DNA from: Tenebrio molitor
Taxonomy: Eukaryota; Arthropoda; Insecta; Coleoptera; Tenebrionidae
Length of the DNA stretch: 64,000 bases
NCBI RefSeq assembly: GCF_963966145.1
Contig: NC_091054.1
Coordinates: 11,160,001 to 11,224,000 of the forward strand
Reading direction: 5' to 3'
The notes under the pieces were generated by a model. The model worked only from the letters and a program-made list of their open reading frames with translations, searched no databases and was not told where the DNA came from. The translations under genes were made by a program, and so were the position numbers. This document shows, piece by piece, positions 37,508 through 48,800 of the stretch (its first letter is position 1; each line of letters starts with the position of its first letter).

Positions 37508-38562
37508 CTAGAAAATTTTCTTCAGTTTCTCCTGTCCCTCAACCCATCTAAACCAGTCCCCGTTTATCTCAATTTTCCTGTATCCTATTTTCACCCTTTC
37601 TCCCCTATCTCTCTCTTCTCGGGCCAACTCTCTTAACTTCTTTTGTGTTTCCTTTTCTTCTTTTGTCAAATCGTCATCTATATACATCCTCTCACCTTTT
37701 TTTTTCCTTTAACTTACTCTTACTTAGCATTATGTTTTTCTTCTGCTCCCATCTTATCTTAATTTATTTTAAATGCTTTCTTTACATTCACTTTCACCCC
37801 TATCTCCTTTTCCAACCATTCTTCCACCCCCCTTTCTATATTTCCACTTATTGCCCCTATTCCAGTTATTATAACATTATTCTTCCTCTCCTACTTTTCT
37901 CTTTGTTCCATCTTTTCCTCTATCATTTTCATCCTTTTCATCCAATCTGCCTTCTCCAACTGCCCTTTTCCTTCTCTTCCTCTCATCTCCTCTCTCACTG
38001 TCATTAATTCTTTCCTTAGCTCCCCATTCTCCTCTCTCACTGCCGCTAATTCCTTTCTTAGAGTTTTGATCTCCTCTCTCATCTCCTTATCATGGTTGTT
38101 TTCCTTTCCTTATCCATTTCCTTGCTTTGATTTTCTTCTTCGCCGCTTCTATTTGGTGATTTTCTCGTTCTGGAATTATTTCTGAGTGGGTACTTGCCTT
38201 CTTTCAACGTTCTACCCTCTTCTGCTTTCTTTCCTTACTTCTGACGATTTCAGCATGTCCTCTCTTTCTTGCTCTCCCTCCTTCTCTCTCGCTGCCGCTA
38301 ATTCCTTTCTTCGTACTTTGCTCTCCTCTACTATTCCCGCCATATCCTCTTTTACCTCTCTAACCACTGTTTCTATTTTCTTCTCTATTTCTTTGCTTTG
38401 ATTTCTTTCTTCACCTCTACTTGGGGATCTTTCGGTTCTGGAACTCTTTCTGAATGGATTCAGGCCTTCTTCCGACATCCTACCCTCTTGCTGCTTTCTT
38501 TCCTTGCTTTCGGCGATTTCGGCATGCCTTCTCTTTCTTGCCCGCTGTCTTCTGCTTATCAC
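37508..38562 (-). pseudogene. LINE ORF1-like protein, broken by frameshifts
   Basis: Three collinear blocks lie in different frames. Block 1 (38212-38562) is a basic N terminus rich in Arg, Lys and Glu. Block 2 (37891-38082) is a heptad-like coiled coil (LRKELAAVREENGELRKEL). Block 3 (37508-37687) contains MYIDDDLTKEEKETQKKLRE and ends GYRKIEINGDWFRW, a conserved nucleic-acid-binding module of arthropod LINE ORF1 proteins. A region around 37720-37880 (VIITGI...VEEWLEKEIGVKV) links blocks 2 and 3. The likely role was RNA-binding RNP assembly. It is dead as it stands because of frameshifts and stops. Confidence 0.6.
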
Positions 38563-39144
38563 CTCTCACTCACTCGTCGTTGTTTACGTTTCTTATCGCT
38601 GAACTTTTTCCACGTCTGCTCGCTATCGCCGCCAAACCAGGAATCCTATTTTTCTTAGTACTTTCCTTTCAAATATTTCTAGTGATTGTTTTCCCTACAA
38701 GTTGAGTTTCCACGCTTCACTACCATAGATAACTACCGGCCTTATTATCGTTCTATATATCCTTTCTTTCACTTTCCTTGAGATACTCTTTGATTTTAGT
38801 ATATGAAGCAATCCTCCCATACTCTTCGTCCCCTTTGCTATTCTTTCTTGTATTTCGTCCTTTTCTTCGCCGTTGTCAGTTATAGTTACTCCCAAATAAT
38901 TAAATTTATGCACTTTCTCGAAACTATACTTTGATCCTTCCGTTATTCCTTCGAGCCTTTCATTCTGTTTATTTTCTGAGCCATTTTCTACCTCCATAAA
39001 CTTTGTTTTTCCTTCATTTATTCTTAATCCCTTCTCTCTTGCTGCCTTTTCTAGCTTACCTAGTGCTTGTACTAGGTTATTTTTTGTTCTCGTGAGGATT
39101 ACAATGTGGTCAGCATGTGCCATCACCTGTACTAGCTGATTATA

Positions 39145-39607
39145 CAGGGTGATTCATATAGTATCATACAAACTTTAACCGGTGGTAGATTCCAACCCCT
39201 AGACACTCTTACAAAAATGTCTAGGTTTTAAGGTTAAAATTGTTGAAGATAAAGCATGTTGAAGAGTATACCACCTTTTAAGAACTGCAGATAAATGAAA
39301 ATATTTTACGTTGAAACAAATTGTCAGGCATTGTTATCAAAATGAAACTAAAGCGAACTTTATAGTACTAATATTTTCTCTATAGCAACAATTGTTTGCT
39401 TCTATTATGACATTCATGACATTTGTTATACATTGGACGTAAAGTGGAATATTTTAGAGAAGAATGGCATTTATTAATAGTGAAAAAACCGATCTGGTAA
39501 TTTTTGCCCATTTTTGATGTGACTCAAAATTTTATTGTCAAAAGAGCCTTTTGAGACCGAAATCTGCCACCGGTTAAAATATTTATGAAATTATATGAAT
39601 CACCCTG
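39145..39607. mobile_element. TA-flanked MITE inside the LINE RT
   Basis: CAGGGTGATTCATATAGT at the left is inverted as ATATGAATCACCCTG at the right, and the arms share ACCGGTGG segments further in. TA lies on both sides (39143-39144 and 39608-39609). With it set aside, the RT reads through in frame (NGLIY, then NQLVQV), which proves insertion into the older LINE. It is 463 bp with no transposase. Confidence 0.88.
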
Positions 39608-39698
39608 TATATCAGACCATTCCCCCGTATTTCACTTGCTTTTACTGCTGAATCCAATGTTACATTAAACAGTACTGTTGATTAGTAGTATTATTATA

Positions 39699-40330
39699 CA
39701 GTGTGCACATAAAGAATGGAATACATTCTTTATTTGGAAATATAAAAATATTTCGAAAAATTCTAGACACCCGCCAATTTTTCTTTTCAATTGACGTCAT
39801 CGTAATTTTTTTTACATGGAACATTCTGTACATTTTTTCATTTTGCAGCTCTTCACGAGGAGCTGTTATCAAAAATCTGTAATACTTGGAATCTGAAGTT
39901 GTTAAGCTGGGAACAAAAAACATTTCGAAATACTTAGTTTTTTTTGTGAATGGGATTATCATTGCCCATATCCATTAATCTTTGACAAAACTCCATTCTT
40001 AGGTCTGGATCGTCGTCAGAGAGTTTTTGCACAAGTATCCAGATGTTCTAGTTTTAACACTTTGTGAACAGACGTAACAGGAATATTATGATCTGTACTA
40101 ACTTGGTGAAGGCTGTTATGAATTTCCTTCTGTTGGCAGCAAAATATTTAATTTGATATCTTCGTCAACAACTGGATGGCCTGTTTTAGGCAAACCTTTG
40201 TGAAACGAGCCTCTCGATATTTTGTTTTCAATTTTGCTCACTGTGGTTTAACTTATGAAGCTTTGCTAACGCTCAAAAGCAACAGTGGCTTCTTGTGTGT
40301 GTGTAGCGAATAAACCGTGATGTGGGTCCG
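39699..40330 (-). pseudogene. Decayed mariner-like (HTH/DDE_3) transposase
   Basis: On the minus strand, broken frames give an N-terminal HTH region (ATHTQEATVAFER), then GSFHKGLPKTGHPVVDEDIK, a second HTH (HQVSTDHNIPVTSVHKVLK) and SDDDPDLRMEFCQRLMDMGN. The order and content match arthropod transposases with the DUF4817-type HTH, which read ...GRP..T, then SxSTVxRILK, then LxxxDxxxRxEFCxWM. Only a faint DNPIHKKN-like start of the DDE domain follows, and the catalytic residues are gone. The CAGTGTGCACATAAAGAATG terminus at 39699, preceded by TA, may be its inverted repeat end; I did not find the other end. Confidence 0.55.
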
Positions 40331-41851
40331 TTCTAATCAAAGACTTCACTTTGTTTCTTCGTGACTTGCCTTGTTCGTGCTATAAACTTTCGCCACTTTA
40401 CCTGGCTTAAATATTTGCGCATTTCTCGTTAACGACTTGCAAACAGATGCCAGAAACTCGAACAATGGCCCAGCAGCGACGTCGCCTTTCGCAGGAATCT
40501 CACCCGGGCCCCTCTTTCGGACAAAGTTTAACAATTACAAACTTACACATCTCTCGCACGGTCATCCAAACAAACCGCCGCTGCGAAATAGACGATAGGA
40601 AGTTGGATCGAGTTGGTCCTCGATTATCCTGATCGTCCCGAATCGAACACATCAGCCCCGTAATTGGAAGACAGTCGGATAAAGCTCTCGGAAGTGTTGA
40701 GGTTGTTTCCAGATTTTTCCCTCTCGCCCTCTTTTTCCGGAACATTTGAACGATGCCGATTTTTATTGTGGACCCACGACTGAATATTACATAACCCATA
40801 AAAATATCGGTTTTACGGCCTTTCAGCGGTGTCACGAGATGGAGTAATGTGCGATTCTGTGGCGGAATGAAATGAAAATAGAGGAAAAGGTACATAAAGG
40901 TGTCGATGGAGGTCCTGCTGCCGCCTGAATTATTGCGGGAAATTCAGTTTATTGTCGTTTTACTTCCGAGCGTGGTGCATTCGTCGCGAGATTAAGTAAC
41001 CCTTTCGTGCTCGCCTTCTTGAGTCCCGTCGACGGATTAAATCGGATCACGAGGTCTCCGGGGAAATGAGAGCCTATAACTGGTGCTTAACTGCAGCTTC
41101 ACGACCGCCTCCGCCACCAAAAGAAAAATAAAATCGACAACACCAGAATGACATCGGATTAAGGCCGAACAGCTCGAGAGCTATCGAATTGTTACGTTTT
41201 AACTCCGGAAAACATTATACGATATTTATTATTTTTCTTTTCGTGAATCCGGTGCAGGTTTCTTTTAAAAATCAATCCATCTTGTTGGCTTTTCACTTTT
41301 GTATCTGTCAATTCGGAAGAGTTTGCGAGCCGACGTTTAATATGGAATTTTTCTTTTTTCATCAAAGGCCGAGATTCGTTTTGTCGATTTTATTAAGATA
41401 CTTTCTACATATTTCGTACAGATCATTAAACAACATACATATTTGCTTGAAGAATATCGAAATCTACTTTTTTCCAACATCGCTTATGAAAATGATACTT
41501 TCATCACTCACTTTAGTGAGGAAAATAGGCGTTTGCATCACTAGTGAGGGAAATTTATTTAACAATCTACTACATTAATTGAAACTCCAGATCCGGAAGA
41601 TTCAAAAAATAGGGGAGTAAAATAATTATAAAGAAATTTAAAATTGAGACTGAGATTTAAATTAGTATTTTAAAATAAAAATAGCACCTTTAATCTTATT
41701 ATTAGTATCATTTCAAGCGCAATAATTTTATCTTTCAATTGATACCATTACCTTACCTGTAAGTTCAATTGGCGAGCAGGAATCAGCAAAAACGTTCAAT
41801 GCAATTTTAATTGCCTATGTTCGAGTTTGAGAATGCACAGGCTGTATGTAT

Positions 41852-42033
41852 CGGGCCTTCAAATAAATATATATTTAGAGTAGGCGTAGGCGACATTTTA
41901 ATTCTGTTAACAGTGTAAAGTAACTTTTGTAGGTAACCAATTATGTTCCGGAGTTACACAGGTTGCTGGAAAAATGTTGCAAACAATTGAATTTCCATAG
42001 GTTGCTCTAAATATAAATTTATTTGAAGGCCCG
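41852..42033. mobile_element. Short TIR element, CGGGCCTTCAAATAAAT termini
   Basis: CGGGCCTTCAAATAAATA is inverted as ATTTATTTGAAGGCCCG at the other end; the arms are about 29 bp (through TATATTTAGAG). It is 182 bp with no coding capacity. The target duplication is not clear. Confidence 0.65.
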
Positions 42034-42174
42034 TTACTATTTTTATTTGTTTTCCGCACAAGCATAAACATTCGATTTTTTTTATTCCGCCCCATCCACA
42101 ATTTTTAGTCAAAAAACCCTCACGAATAGCTTAGATTAGATAAAAATTTGTTTGTTGTTTTATTTTTTTTTATC

Positions 42175-42465
42175 TCAACTACCCGCATTAACTTTTTTCG
42201 TTTCTAATAGCCGCCCGGCTGCATATCTGCGAATTTGAATTCCGTTGTAAAACATGCGAAATTCTGTTGATACATCAAACGTTAATGTTTGATAAGGGGC
42301 GGCTTTATTCTGATACCATATTTCACCGTCTGAGCCGTACGTAGGGTGGGCAAGGTGCGAAATTACGGCGCCAATTACACCCTCATCTAATTCCTGCAGC
42401 ATTTTAACGACGTCGTGTTTATGGGGCCCGTACACGGCCCACGATAAAGCTGAATTTGTCGACAT
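42175..42465 (-). CDS. Unrecognised 96-codon open frame
   Basis: The frame starts MSTNSALSWAVYGPHKHDVV and ends ETKKVNAGS before TGA. Its amino-acid make-up is more protein-like than most frames here (balanced hydrophobic and charged residues, few runs). I know no homologue, and there is no splice or promoter evidence. It could be a host or TE gene fragment, or chance. Confidence 0.18.
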   Translation of the reverse strand: MSTNSALSWAVYGPHKHDVVKMLQELDEGVIGAVISHLAHPTYGSDGEIWYQNKAAPYQTLTFDVSTEFRMFYNGIQIRRYAAGRLLETKKVNAGS

Positions 42466-43524
42466 TTATCGCGACATTAATATGTATCTCGACAATATTT
42501 TTTTTGGCGTATTTAAGGGTCGACGAAAAATTCCAGCCGCGGGGTTAGGCTTTCGCGTGTCTATCGTTTCGATCCGGTTGTGCATGAAATGCAGTAAATG
42601 TCTTATTTTAAATGATGCATTTAAATGGAGGCGGGTAATTAAAAGATAACGACGGCGGACGACAAACAATTTCAATTTGGCGGAGGCGGCGAGGCGCGCC
42701 GGTCCTACGTGGGTTTTGCGGTGATAAAAAAAGAAAGAAGGGGCATTAAATAGAGATGTACTTGATTAAAACACAGCAATAACAGTAGGTCCATGTAGTC
42801 GAGAGGAGATTAAATTCCGAAACATCCCCTTTTCTCCCCGGCCTTATGATCGTTTAGTGGAATTATCGCGCACTTTTCTTTGATAAAGATGTCGGAAACA
42901 AAATAACTTTCTCAGATGGAACTCGTTTGTAGTTGCCGCCCCTAATTCGATTCCAGTTTCGGTGATGGCGAACAATTCGATTAGGCGCACCACATCTAAG
43001 AAAGTGACAGTGTGTACTGGAGGAATTAGCTGTCAAACATTGTCAAAACATGTTCTTCTTCGTTTAATTGTTACAAATGTTTCTAACGTCATAGTTTTTA
43101 TGGAAGTTTGCCACCTACAATATCTTCTCCTTCTTCTTCCTTTTTTCTGTAGGCAAATTGCCTGTACAAAGCTGGATTTATTGTTATTGTTCCTGTGAAA
43201 TGGATTGCTGTAGAGTAATAAGTAATAACTACACTAAATATAAAAAGTAGTTTAATTGGTTGCCTAAAAACAAGGGGCTTCTAAATAATACAGGATTATT
43301 CACCGTAGAGTTCCTGCGAAAATTTAATGTTATGCAACACAAAATACCAAAAGCTCAAATTGCTAGCAACCTTGTTTAACGTTTCACAAATTAATAAGGA
43401 ATCAAAATATGTAGTTTCATTTAAAAGTCAAAATGACATTTTGTCCTCCATGTATTATACAGGTGTCTCAAAAAAAAAGAAGAATCCATAGCTCACTTAT
43501 TTATCGGAGGATTTTAATTATCTA

Positions 43525-43745
43525 TACACCAAATTAAATGATTGTGAATAGGCTACAAAACGGCCTTTGGTAAGTGTATATTTGTGATACATTGTTGTTT
43601 TCAGAATAAAAATCTCTATTAGAATTACTAAAAAAAATTATGTGTTCCCATTTAAAAAAAATTTTTTTGGCAGTTTAGCCTTGAAGCCCTTAGGGCTATA
43701 CGGGAATTTATTAGGCCTTTTTGTAGCCTATTCATAACCATTTCA
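43525..43745. repeat. Partial inverted repeat, degraded MITE
   Basis: TGTGAATAGGCTACAAAACG near 43543 is inverted as TTTTTGTAGCCTATTCATAA near 43720. A TACAGGTGTCTC terminus-like string at 43456 may be the left end. The right end has decayed. Confidence 0.5.
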
Positions 43746-45002
43746 TTTTAGAATAATTTATGTTAACGTTAACCTTGTAGTTATGTTTGTTTTATCGTTA
43801 TACCACGGTACCAACAGGTTTTCACAGAGGGCGCTTTTATTCATGAGTGATCGACATCGAATTGTTTTTCGAGATTGGCGTGATTGTCACATCGAAAGCT
43901 CTCCAGCTGAAACAATTGCGAGCAAAAGCGATCGAACTGTTTATGTAAATCACGTTTAATAGCCGCCGATGTCCCGTTAAATGTGATTCGAACATGGCTA
44001 AATGCATTTTCGAGTGCACAATAATGTTGCTTTGATGTTTTAACAGCGTTTACGTATTTATAATGAAATCAGCTTCCCCGACAACTGTAAAATCCGTCAA
44101 CAATCGGATAGGTTAGTAATTGTCGAACAAATAGGCAACGAGTGCCGTAAACGATATCGGAAAGGGGTGACTACGTCGAGATTAATTATCGTGACAAACA
44201 AAGACCCGCATCAAAGTAAACCGTTTTAATATGTACAAATAGGCAAATGTTTCCGCACAGCCATCTTCGACGACAAAGAGTCTGCGAGCGTAGTCAGTTG
44301 TCAAGTTGCAAGACGACCGAGATAATTGACTGGAGGAGTAATTATTGTGCCGAGAATTTGCATTTTAATTCGGTGCGTTCAAGCGGCATCTGTCAGAGGG
44401 GGACGATAAACAAAAGTAATGTCAAGCGATGTCGTCGCACCTAATAAATCGCGAAGGGGATGGATGAACGCGACGGGGGCGGCTCCATCGCTGTTTGATT
44501 TTCGTTTATCGCGCCGCTTCCCAATTTTTGATTTTTTTCCGAAATCGAGGACAAGCACGGACGAATCGTACAAAGGTGCCACCTCTTTTCCAACTGTTAT
44601 ATTTTAGGGTAAATTGTCCAACGAGAAGGGAGACCTATTCCGTGTTATCTTTTCAGTTTATTGTTAGGGTCTTATAAAAGACGGGCCGAATTTAAAGCTA
44701 TCTCTTTATATTGTCAGGAATAATTAACAGAAAGGGGGTCGAAGGGACAATCGTTCCGTGATATAGAGCTATTCGAATTAATTTGGGTTGTTTACGGTCA
44801 GCACTAAAATAAGAGCGTCATTTTGCAGGTTATCTATGTTAAGGATTGTGAAAGTGCTAACGAGGACAAATTAGGCTATTATTACCGGATAGGTATTCCA
44901 AAGAAAATATGTGACAAGAGGCTTTATCAAAGGAATACATAAAACAACAATCCCTTTTTTAATAAAGACCATGAACAGTACGTACTTATCTGAGGTGAAT
45001 AA

Positions 45003-45833
45003 TCTATATACGAGTATGTATGTATGTATATAAAACTGAATGTCTGTTTGTTTGTATATTTTGTATGCAAATCTACAGTTTTACTCCGATCTTGATGAAA
45101 TTTTGTACACTTGATCTTCAAAACAAGAAGAAAATTATTGTCTACTTTAATTTTACAAAAACCAACCCCTATTACCATTTTCAACCCTATTAAGAAAAAA
45201 AGACAGTTTTTTCGAGTTGGAAATACCCTCACCTTCGCCACTTCACCCCTATTTCATCCTCTGAGTATATAGTCACCTTCGCCGCTTGACACCCACAAAA
45301 AGCAACCCCTATTGTCATTTTTAAGCCTGTTAAGCAAAAATATTTTTTTTTCGAGTTGGAAATCGCGTTTGCATGATATGTTCAGGTGTCATAGTTACAT
45401 TAGGTTGTTTATAAAAGTAGCAATTTCGCAAAATGTGTTTGAATGATTGTGTTTTACCGGAAGATGTCTTAAATGAAGCAGAACAAGCTTCAAATAGCTT
45501 AATACCGAAAAAATCAAAAGGTAGGTACATATCTGAAATCAAACGAGACAATCAAACAATAGGAGGATCTAAATAAGGTTACAACTGAAAATAAAAGTGT
45601 TATGTTGGCGTATTTTCATGAATTGGTAAGTGATCATAGTGTTGGTTTCTTATCGTATTGATCTTTTTGTCTATATAATCGAAGAAAAAAGTAGTCTACA
45701 GTAAAGTTTTAATTATTCTTCGTAAAAAGACAAACTTCATATTGAAATTACTGCGTTACTGCAATACATGAAACTAGAAACATAATTTTAAAACATTCTG
45801 AAATTTGCGGGCAAAGCCGCTGGTAAAAGCTAG
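45003..45833 (+). mobile_element. Non-autonomous Helitron, copy 2 (uninterrupted)
   Basis: It begins TCTATATACGAG after a host A (45002) and ends TAAAAGCTAG before a host T (45834). The GCGGGCAAAGCCGC hairpin lies about 9 nt before CTAG. It is highly similar to copy 1 (309-1863) along its length but lacks the nested TIR element, so it serves as the empty-site reference. No Rep/helicase is encoded. Confidence 0.88.
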
Positions 45834-48800
45834 TGTCATATAATTATTATGTCCTCTGTAATATTAGAGATAGCCATACAGTTTTTTATATTTTATTTAT
45901 TAAAAACTGTTTTTAAACTTGACGTATATCCAACGGTAACAGAGATATAATTTGTAAAAAATATCCTGGCGCCTCCACCAACAATTTTCAAAATGTAATT
46001 AATTAGTTGACGTTTTGTGTTTCTCAGAACGAATAAATTACGTATTTAGACCAAGAATTTTCTGCCAATTTAGAATTCAATTATACAGGGTATTTTTTAA
46101 ATGCTAGTACAAAAAAAAAACTGGGTCATCTGGAGATTCTAAAGAATCCAGAAAACCCTTTTTTTAATCTAAAACGGTAGGGATAAACTAACCCTGTCCA
46201 TGCACATTCTACGCCACAGGCACAACAATAGTAAACAATATGTTGAACCATAGCAACAAAAATATAACAAAATTATTATTGTTGCTTCACAACTCCAATT
46301 ACATTTTTAATTACCTTTAATTCAGTAGCGTAGGTACTGACAATTTTAACCAAAATTTTATTTATTTTTATCTCGAAAACGAAAAGACTTTTTTTAGATA
46401 ATTTTTTTGTGTTCTACTCATCCTTACCTATTCCCAGTCTTCTTTTGCACTGGCATTTAAAAAACACCCTGAATAAATTCTGTTATACCTACGATCGAAG
46501 ATTTTGCATCCTTTAGGTGGGTGGGACCTCGTTAATTTTTTTTCCATTTTAATGTATCGAAAAAAAAAATTAATCGAATTAAGCGTAATGGATTGGGGCT
46601 CGTGAGCGAGGCGAAAATGTCCGTGTCGTGTGTACACACGTCCATAAAAAGTAGAAATCCGTCGAGGACGGCTTAACAAAACAATTGCGACACGACCGCC
46701 GTCAATTATTTAAATCCCTTGCCGTCGGTGGGGTGTGATGAATGAACCGAATTATGCATAATAACAGGATCGATTACACATAAACAACACGGAGAGGGTT
46801 AATGGGCGGATACGTCCGAGCAAACACTACGCACGTGGTGGTCTACTAATCCCGTCCGATTTATGATAGGATTAGAAATTGAACGGGCCCTAATACACCT
46901 GCGTCCCGCCCTGTCACATTCGCGACATTCCACCGGAGAAAACTCGGCCAATTTCCAACGGTCACGCGGTCTAATATTATGCCATTAAATGAATCTAAGC
47001 CGGAAGGTTAAAGTCCCCAAACCACGCGACCCTTCTCAACCTGTTTGATCTTCTTAACCCTGATCTGAATAAACCTAACCAGCCCTTAATCCCGACGGCA
47101 GGTACTGTGGAGGCGAGGGATGCGTCCATCGACAGAGACAAAGCGATGTTTGACGGGATGTGGCCATAGCTCACTTCACTCACAGCGAGCTTCTGGAATA
47201 AGGCATGTCCAGAGGCCGGTATTGATGGAGGCCGGATCAGACCACCCTCGCCATAATTCACCAGAAACGGAAGCGACTAAAATCTGGTGATGTTGGCTCA
47301 GTTATTGGACTAGGACCTGTTTTAAATAAGCGGACGCCAGAGGTCGTCCCCTTCCACTCCGGAGACATCACAACCGAATGTGATGATAACAACGATAAAA
47401 ACCACTCTCTTTGACGAGAACTCGTTTTTATTGCGTTCATTATCCTGATCCGGGAAACCAAGCGTCGCTCATTACAATCGACACGAAAAGAAACCGGAGC
47501 GTGCGCCCCTGGCGGCGAAGCTTCAAAGAACAACTGTCACTTGTAAAATCTGTGACCTGCTACATTTGCATGTTGCTTAGTCGCTGCACTCGCCATCCAA
47601 TTTTTTATTCATATCTGCCCCAAAACGCTGAACACACTCGGAATGTGACCGCACCGGCAGATGTCCCGGAGTTCTCGCCCCCGCAAGAACCGACCTGAAG
47701 CATTACGTTGTTCGCGGGGTGCAAACTGTCATCCGCCTATTACACGCATTCCACCTGATAAGAAAAGTGTTCGGTCGCCGTCACTGTCGGGAATGTTTCG
47801 GATAGTTTCACCGGATTAAAAAAAATGTTGGAAGGGTTCGGCGCACACAAACTTTCCGCTGTATTAAATTTTCATGTTTAAATCAATATCGGCGACAATT
47901 TATGCCGTCATGAAGCTTGCCGAAACGGAAACAATAAAAAATTAAACGACATCCCCTAACAAGCTGGCACGCGTAGCCGAACTACTTCTCGCAGAATTTA
48001 AATTAGTCCGGGAGAAAGCAGGGCCGGATCTCGGCGGTGCGAAATGTGTGACGATTGATCGGAAAGCTCTCGAGTTGTGACTGCACCGATTCAAAATCTC
48101 TTTGTTTTCAAATGCAGCTTCTTGTTGCTTGCCGTTCGCCATCAGAATCTCATAAAATGGGAAATTGCCTAAAACGAGGGAAAAGTTATGTACTCGTATT
48201 TTCACGTTTAATATCTCTACCCGTCTCGGAAATATCATGGAAAAGCTGAATTTTCATGATTTTCTAAGTATGCCGAAACTTTTTTATGGTACATGACATC
48301 ATAATGAAATTTGGTTGGCTACGCCCCAGAAGATCGAAGAGGTTAACGTTGTTCGTAAAAATTTGCTCTAATATGTTTCAATATAAAGTTTCGGTGCTCA
48401 CAAAGGGGACTTTGAGACTCGACTTCCCATCCTTGGAGCAACAGAAAAATGAATTTCGGTTTTCAACAAAAACTCGTTTTAATTTTGTTTTTACTACTTT
48501 TTTTGCTGTTTATCTTGTCGGATTCGTGACTTTTGGTGAAATAGACCAATAAAATATAACCTCGGGGTTTAGAGATAAAACGTCAAGTAAAAAAATCGCG
48601 TAAATAGTGTTTTGTACGGTTTGATTTACACATTACCCGTATTACGTTATAAAAATAACTGCTGGGAACAGGTGCAGCGAAGCATCTGAAAAGCTTTATG
48701 CTTTGACTGGGACTATTGTAGAATAAAATTGATATGCATCTCGTTTTGATTTATAATTTAGCCTTTTAGCGAAAATGTTTATGTCGGAGGGTAAATTTAA

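Larger units (their letters stand above)
37079..38646 (-). mobile_element. Internally deleted LINE nested in the LINE RT
   Basis: A 1,568-bp insertion is flanked by 14-bp copies of the target (37065-37078 and 38647-38660) that differ at one base. On the minus strand it runs from a short 5' leader through ORF1-like sequence (38562 to 37508), then a tail frame resembling the C-terminal end of a LINE ORF2, and ends with a CCCGTAGGGC hairpin and an A-rich 3' end. The endonuclease and RT are absent, so it is a deletion derivative that must have used proteins from another copy. The minus strand is strongly purine-rich over this interval because the frames are full of Lys, Glu and Arg codons. Confidence 0.65.
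36717..39687 (-). mobile_element. 5'-truncated LINE carrying two nested insertions
   Basis: RT-derived sequence runs leftwards from about 39687 to a stop at 36724. It is interrupted by a MITE (39145-39607) and by a second LINE (37079-38646). GTATTATTATA occurs at both edges (36535-36545 and 39688-39698) and is a plausible 11-bp target duplication. The clade is uncertain; the C-terminal RT blocks are of the general I/jockey/RTE-like type common in arthropods. Confidence 0.65.
36724..39687 (-). pseudogene. LINE reverse transcriptase, C-terminal part, three pieces
   Basis: Piece 1 (39608-39687) reads STVLFNVTLDSAVKASEIRG and continues NGLIY. Piece 2 (38647-39144) continues with QLVQVMAHADHIVILTRT, then GLRINEGKTKFM, FNYLGVTITDNGEEKDEI, RPVVIYGSEAW, a stop (TAG) and ERKVLRKI. 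Piece 3 (36724-37065) continues with YGGKKIGQIWERRTNEEI and RMRWLGHVARL to the terminal stop. The pieces join in register once the two insertions are set aside. The usual (F/Y)ADD catalytic box is HADH here, so the second catalytic aspartate is lost, and there is an in-frame stop. The 5' part with the endonuclease is missing. This copy is dead. Confidence 0.75.
40331..45002. other. Mostly unrecognised; two TIR pieces and one unassigned frame
   Basis: Single-copy-looking DNA with the TIR element at 41852-42033, an unassigned minus-strand frame at 42175-42465 and a partial inverted repeat at 43525-43745. TACAGGATTATTCACC near 43288 looks like one end of a mariner-type MITE without a visible partner. 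No host exon can be supported. Confidence 0.35.

Noticed and set aside
37086..38007. Long Ser/Leu/Phe-rich plus-strand frames
   Set aside because: They are the pyrimidine-rich complement of LINE ORF1/ORF2-tail sequence.
40636..40666. B-box-like string GTGTTCGATTCGG on the minus strand
   Set aside because: No A box or tRNA fold nearby; a single weak match of this length is expected by chance.
46995..47261. Minus-strand frame ending GDFNLPA, similar to the LINE endonuclease GDFN motif
   Set aside because: The residues before and after do not fit an endonuclease/exonuclease/phosphatase fold and the frame stops at once; a chance match.
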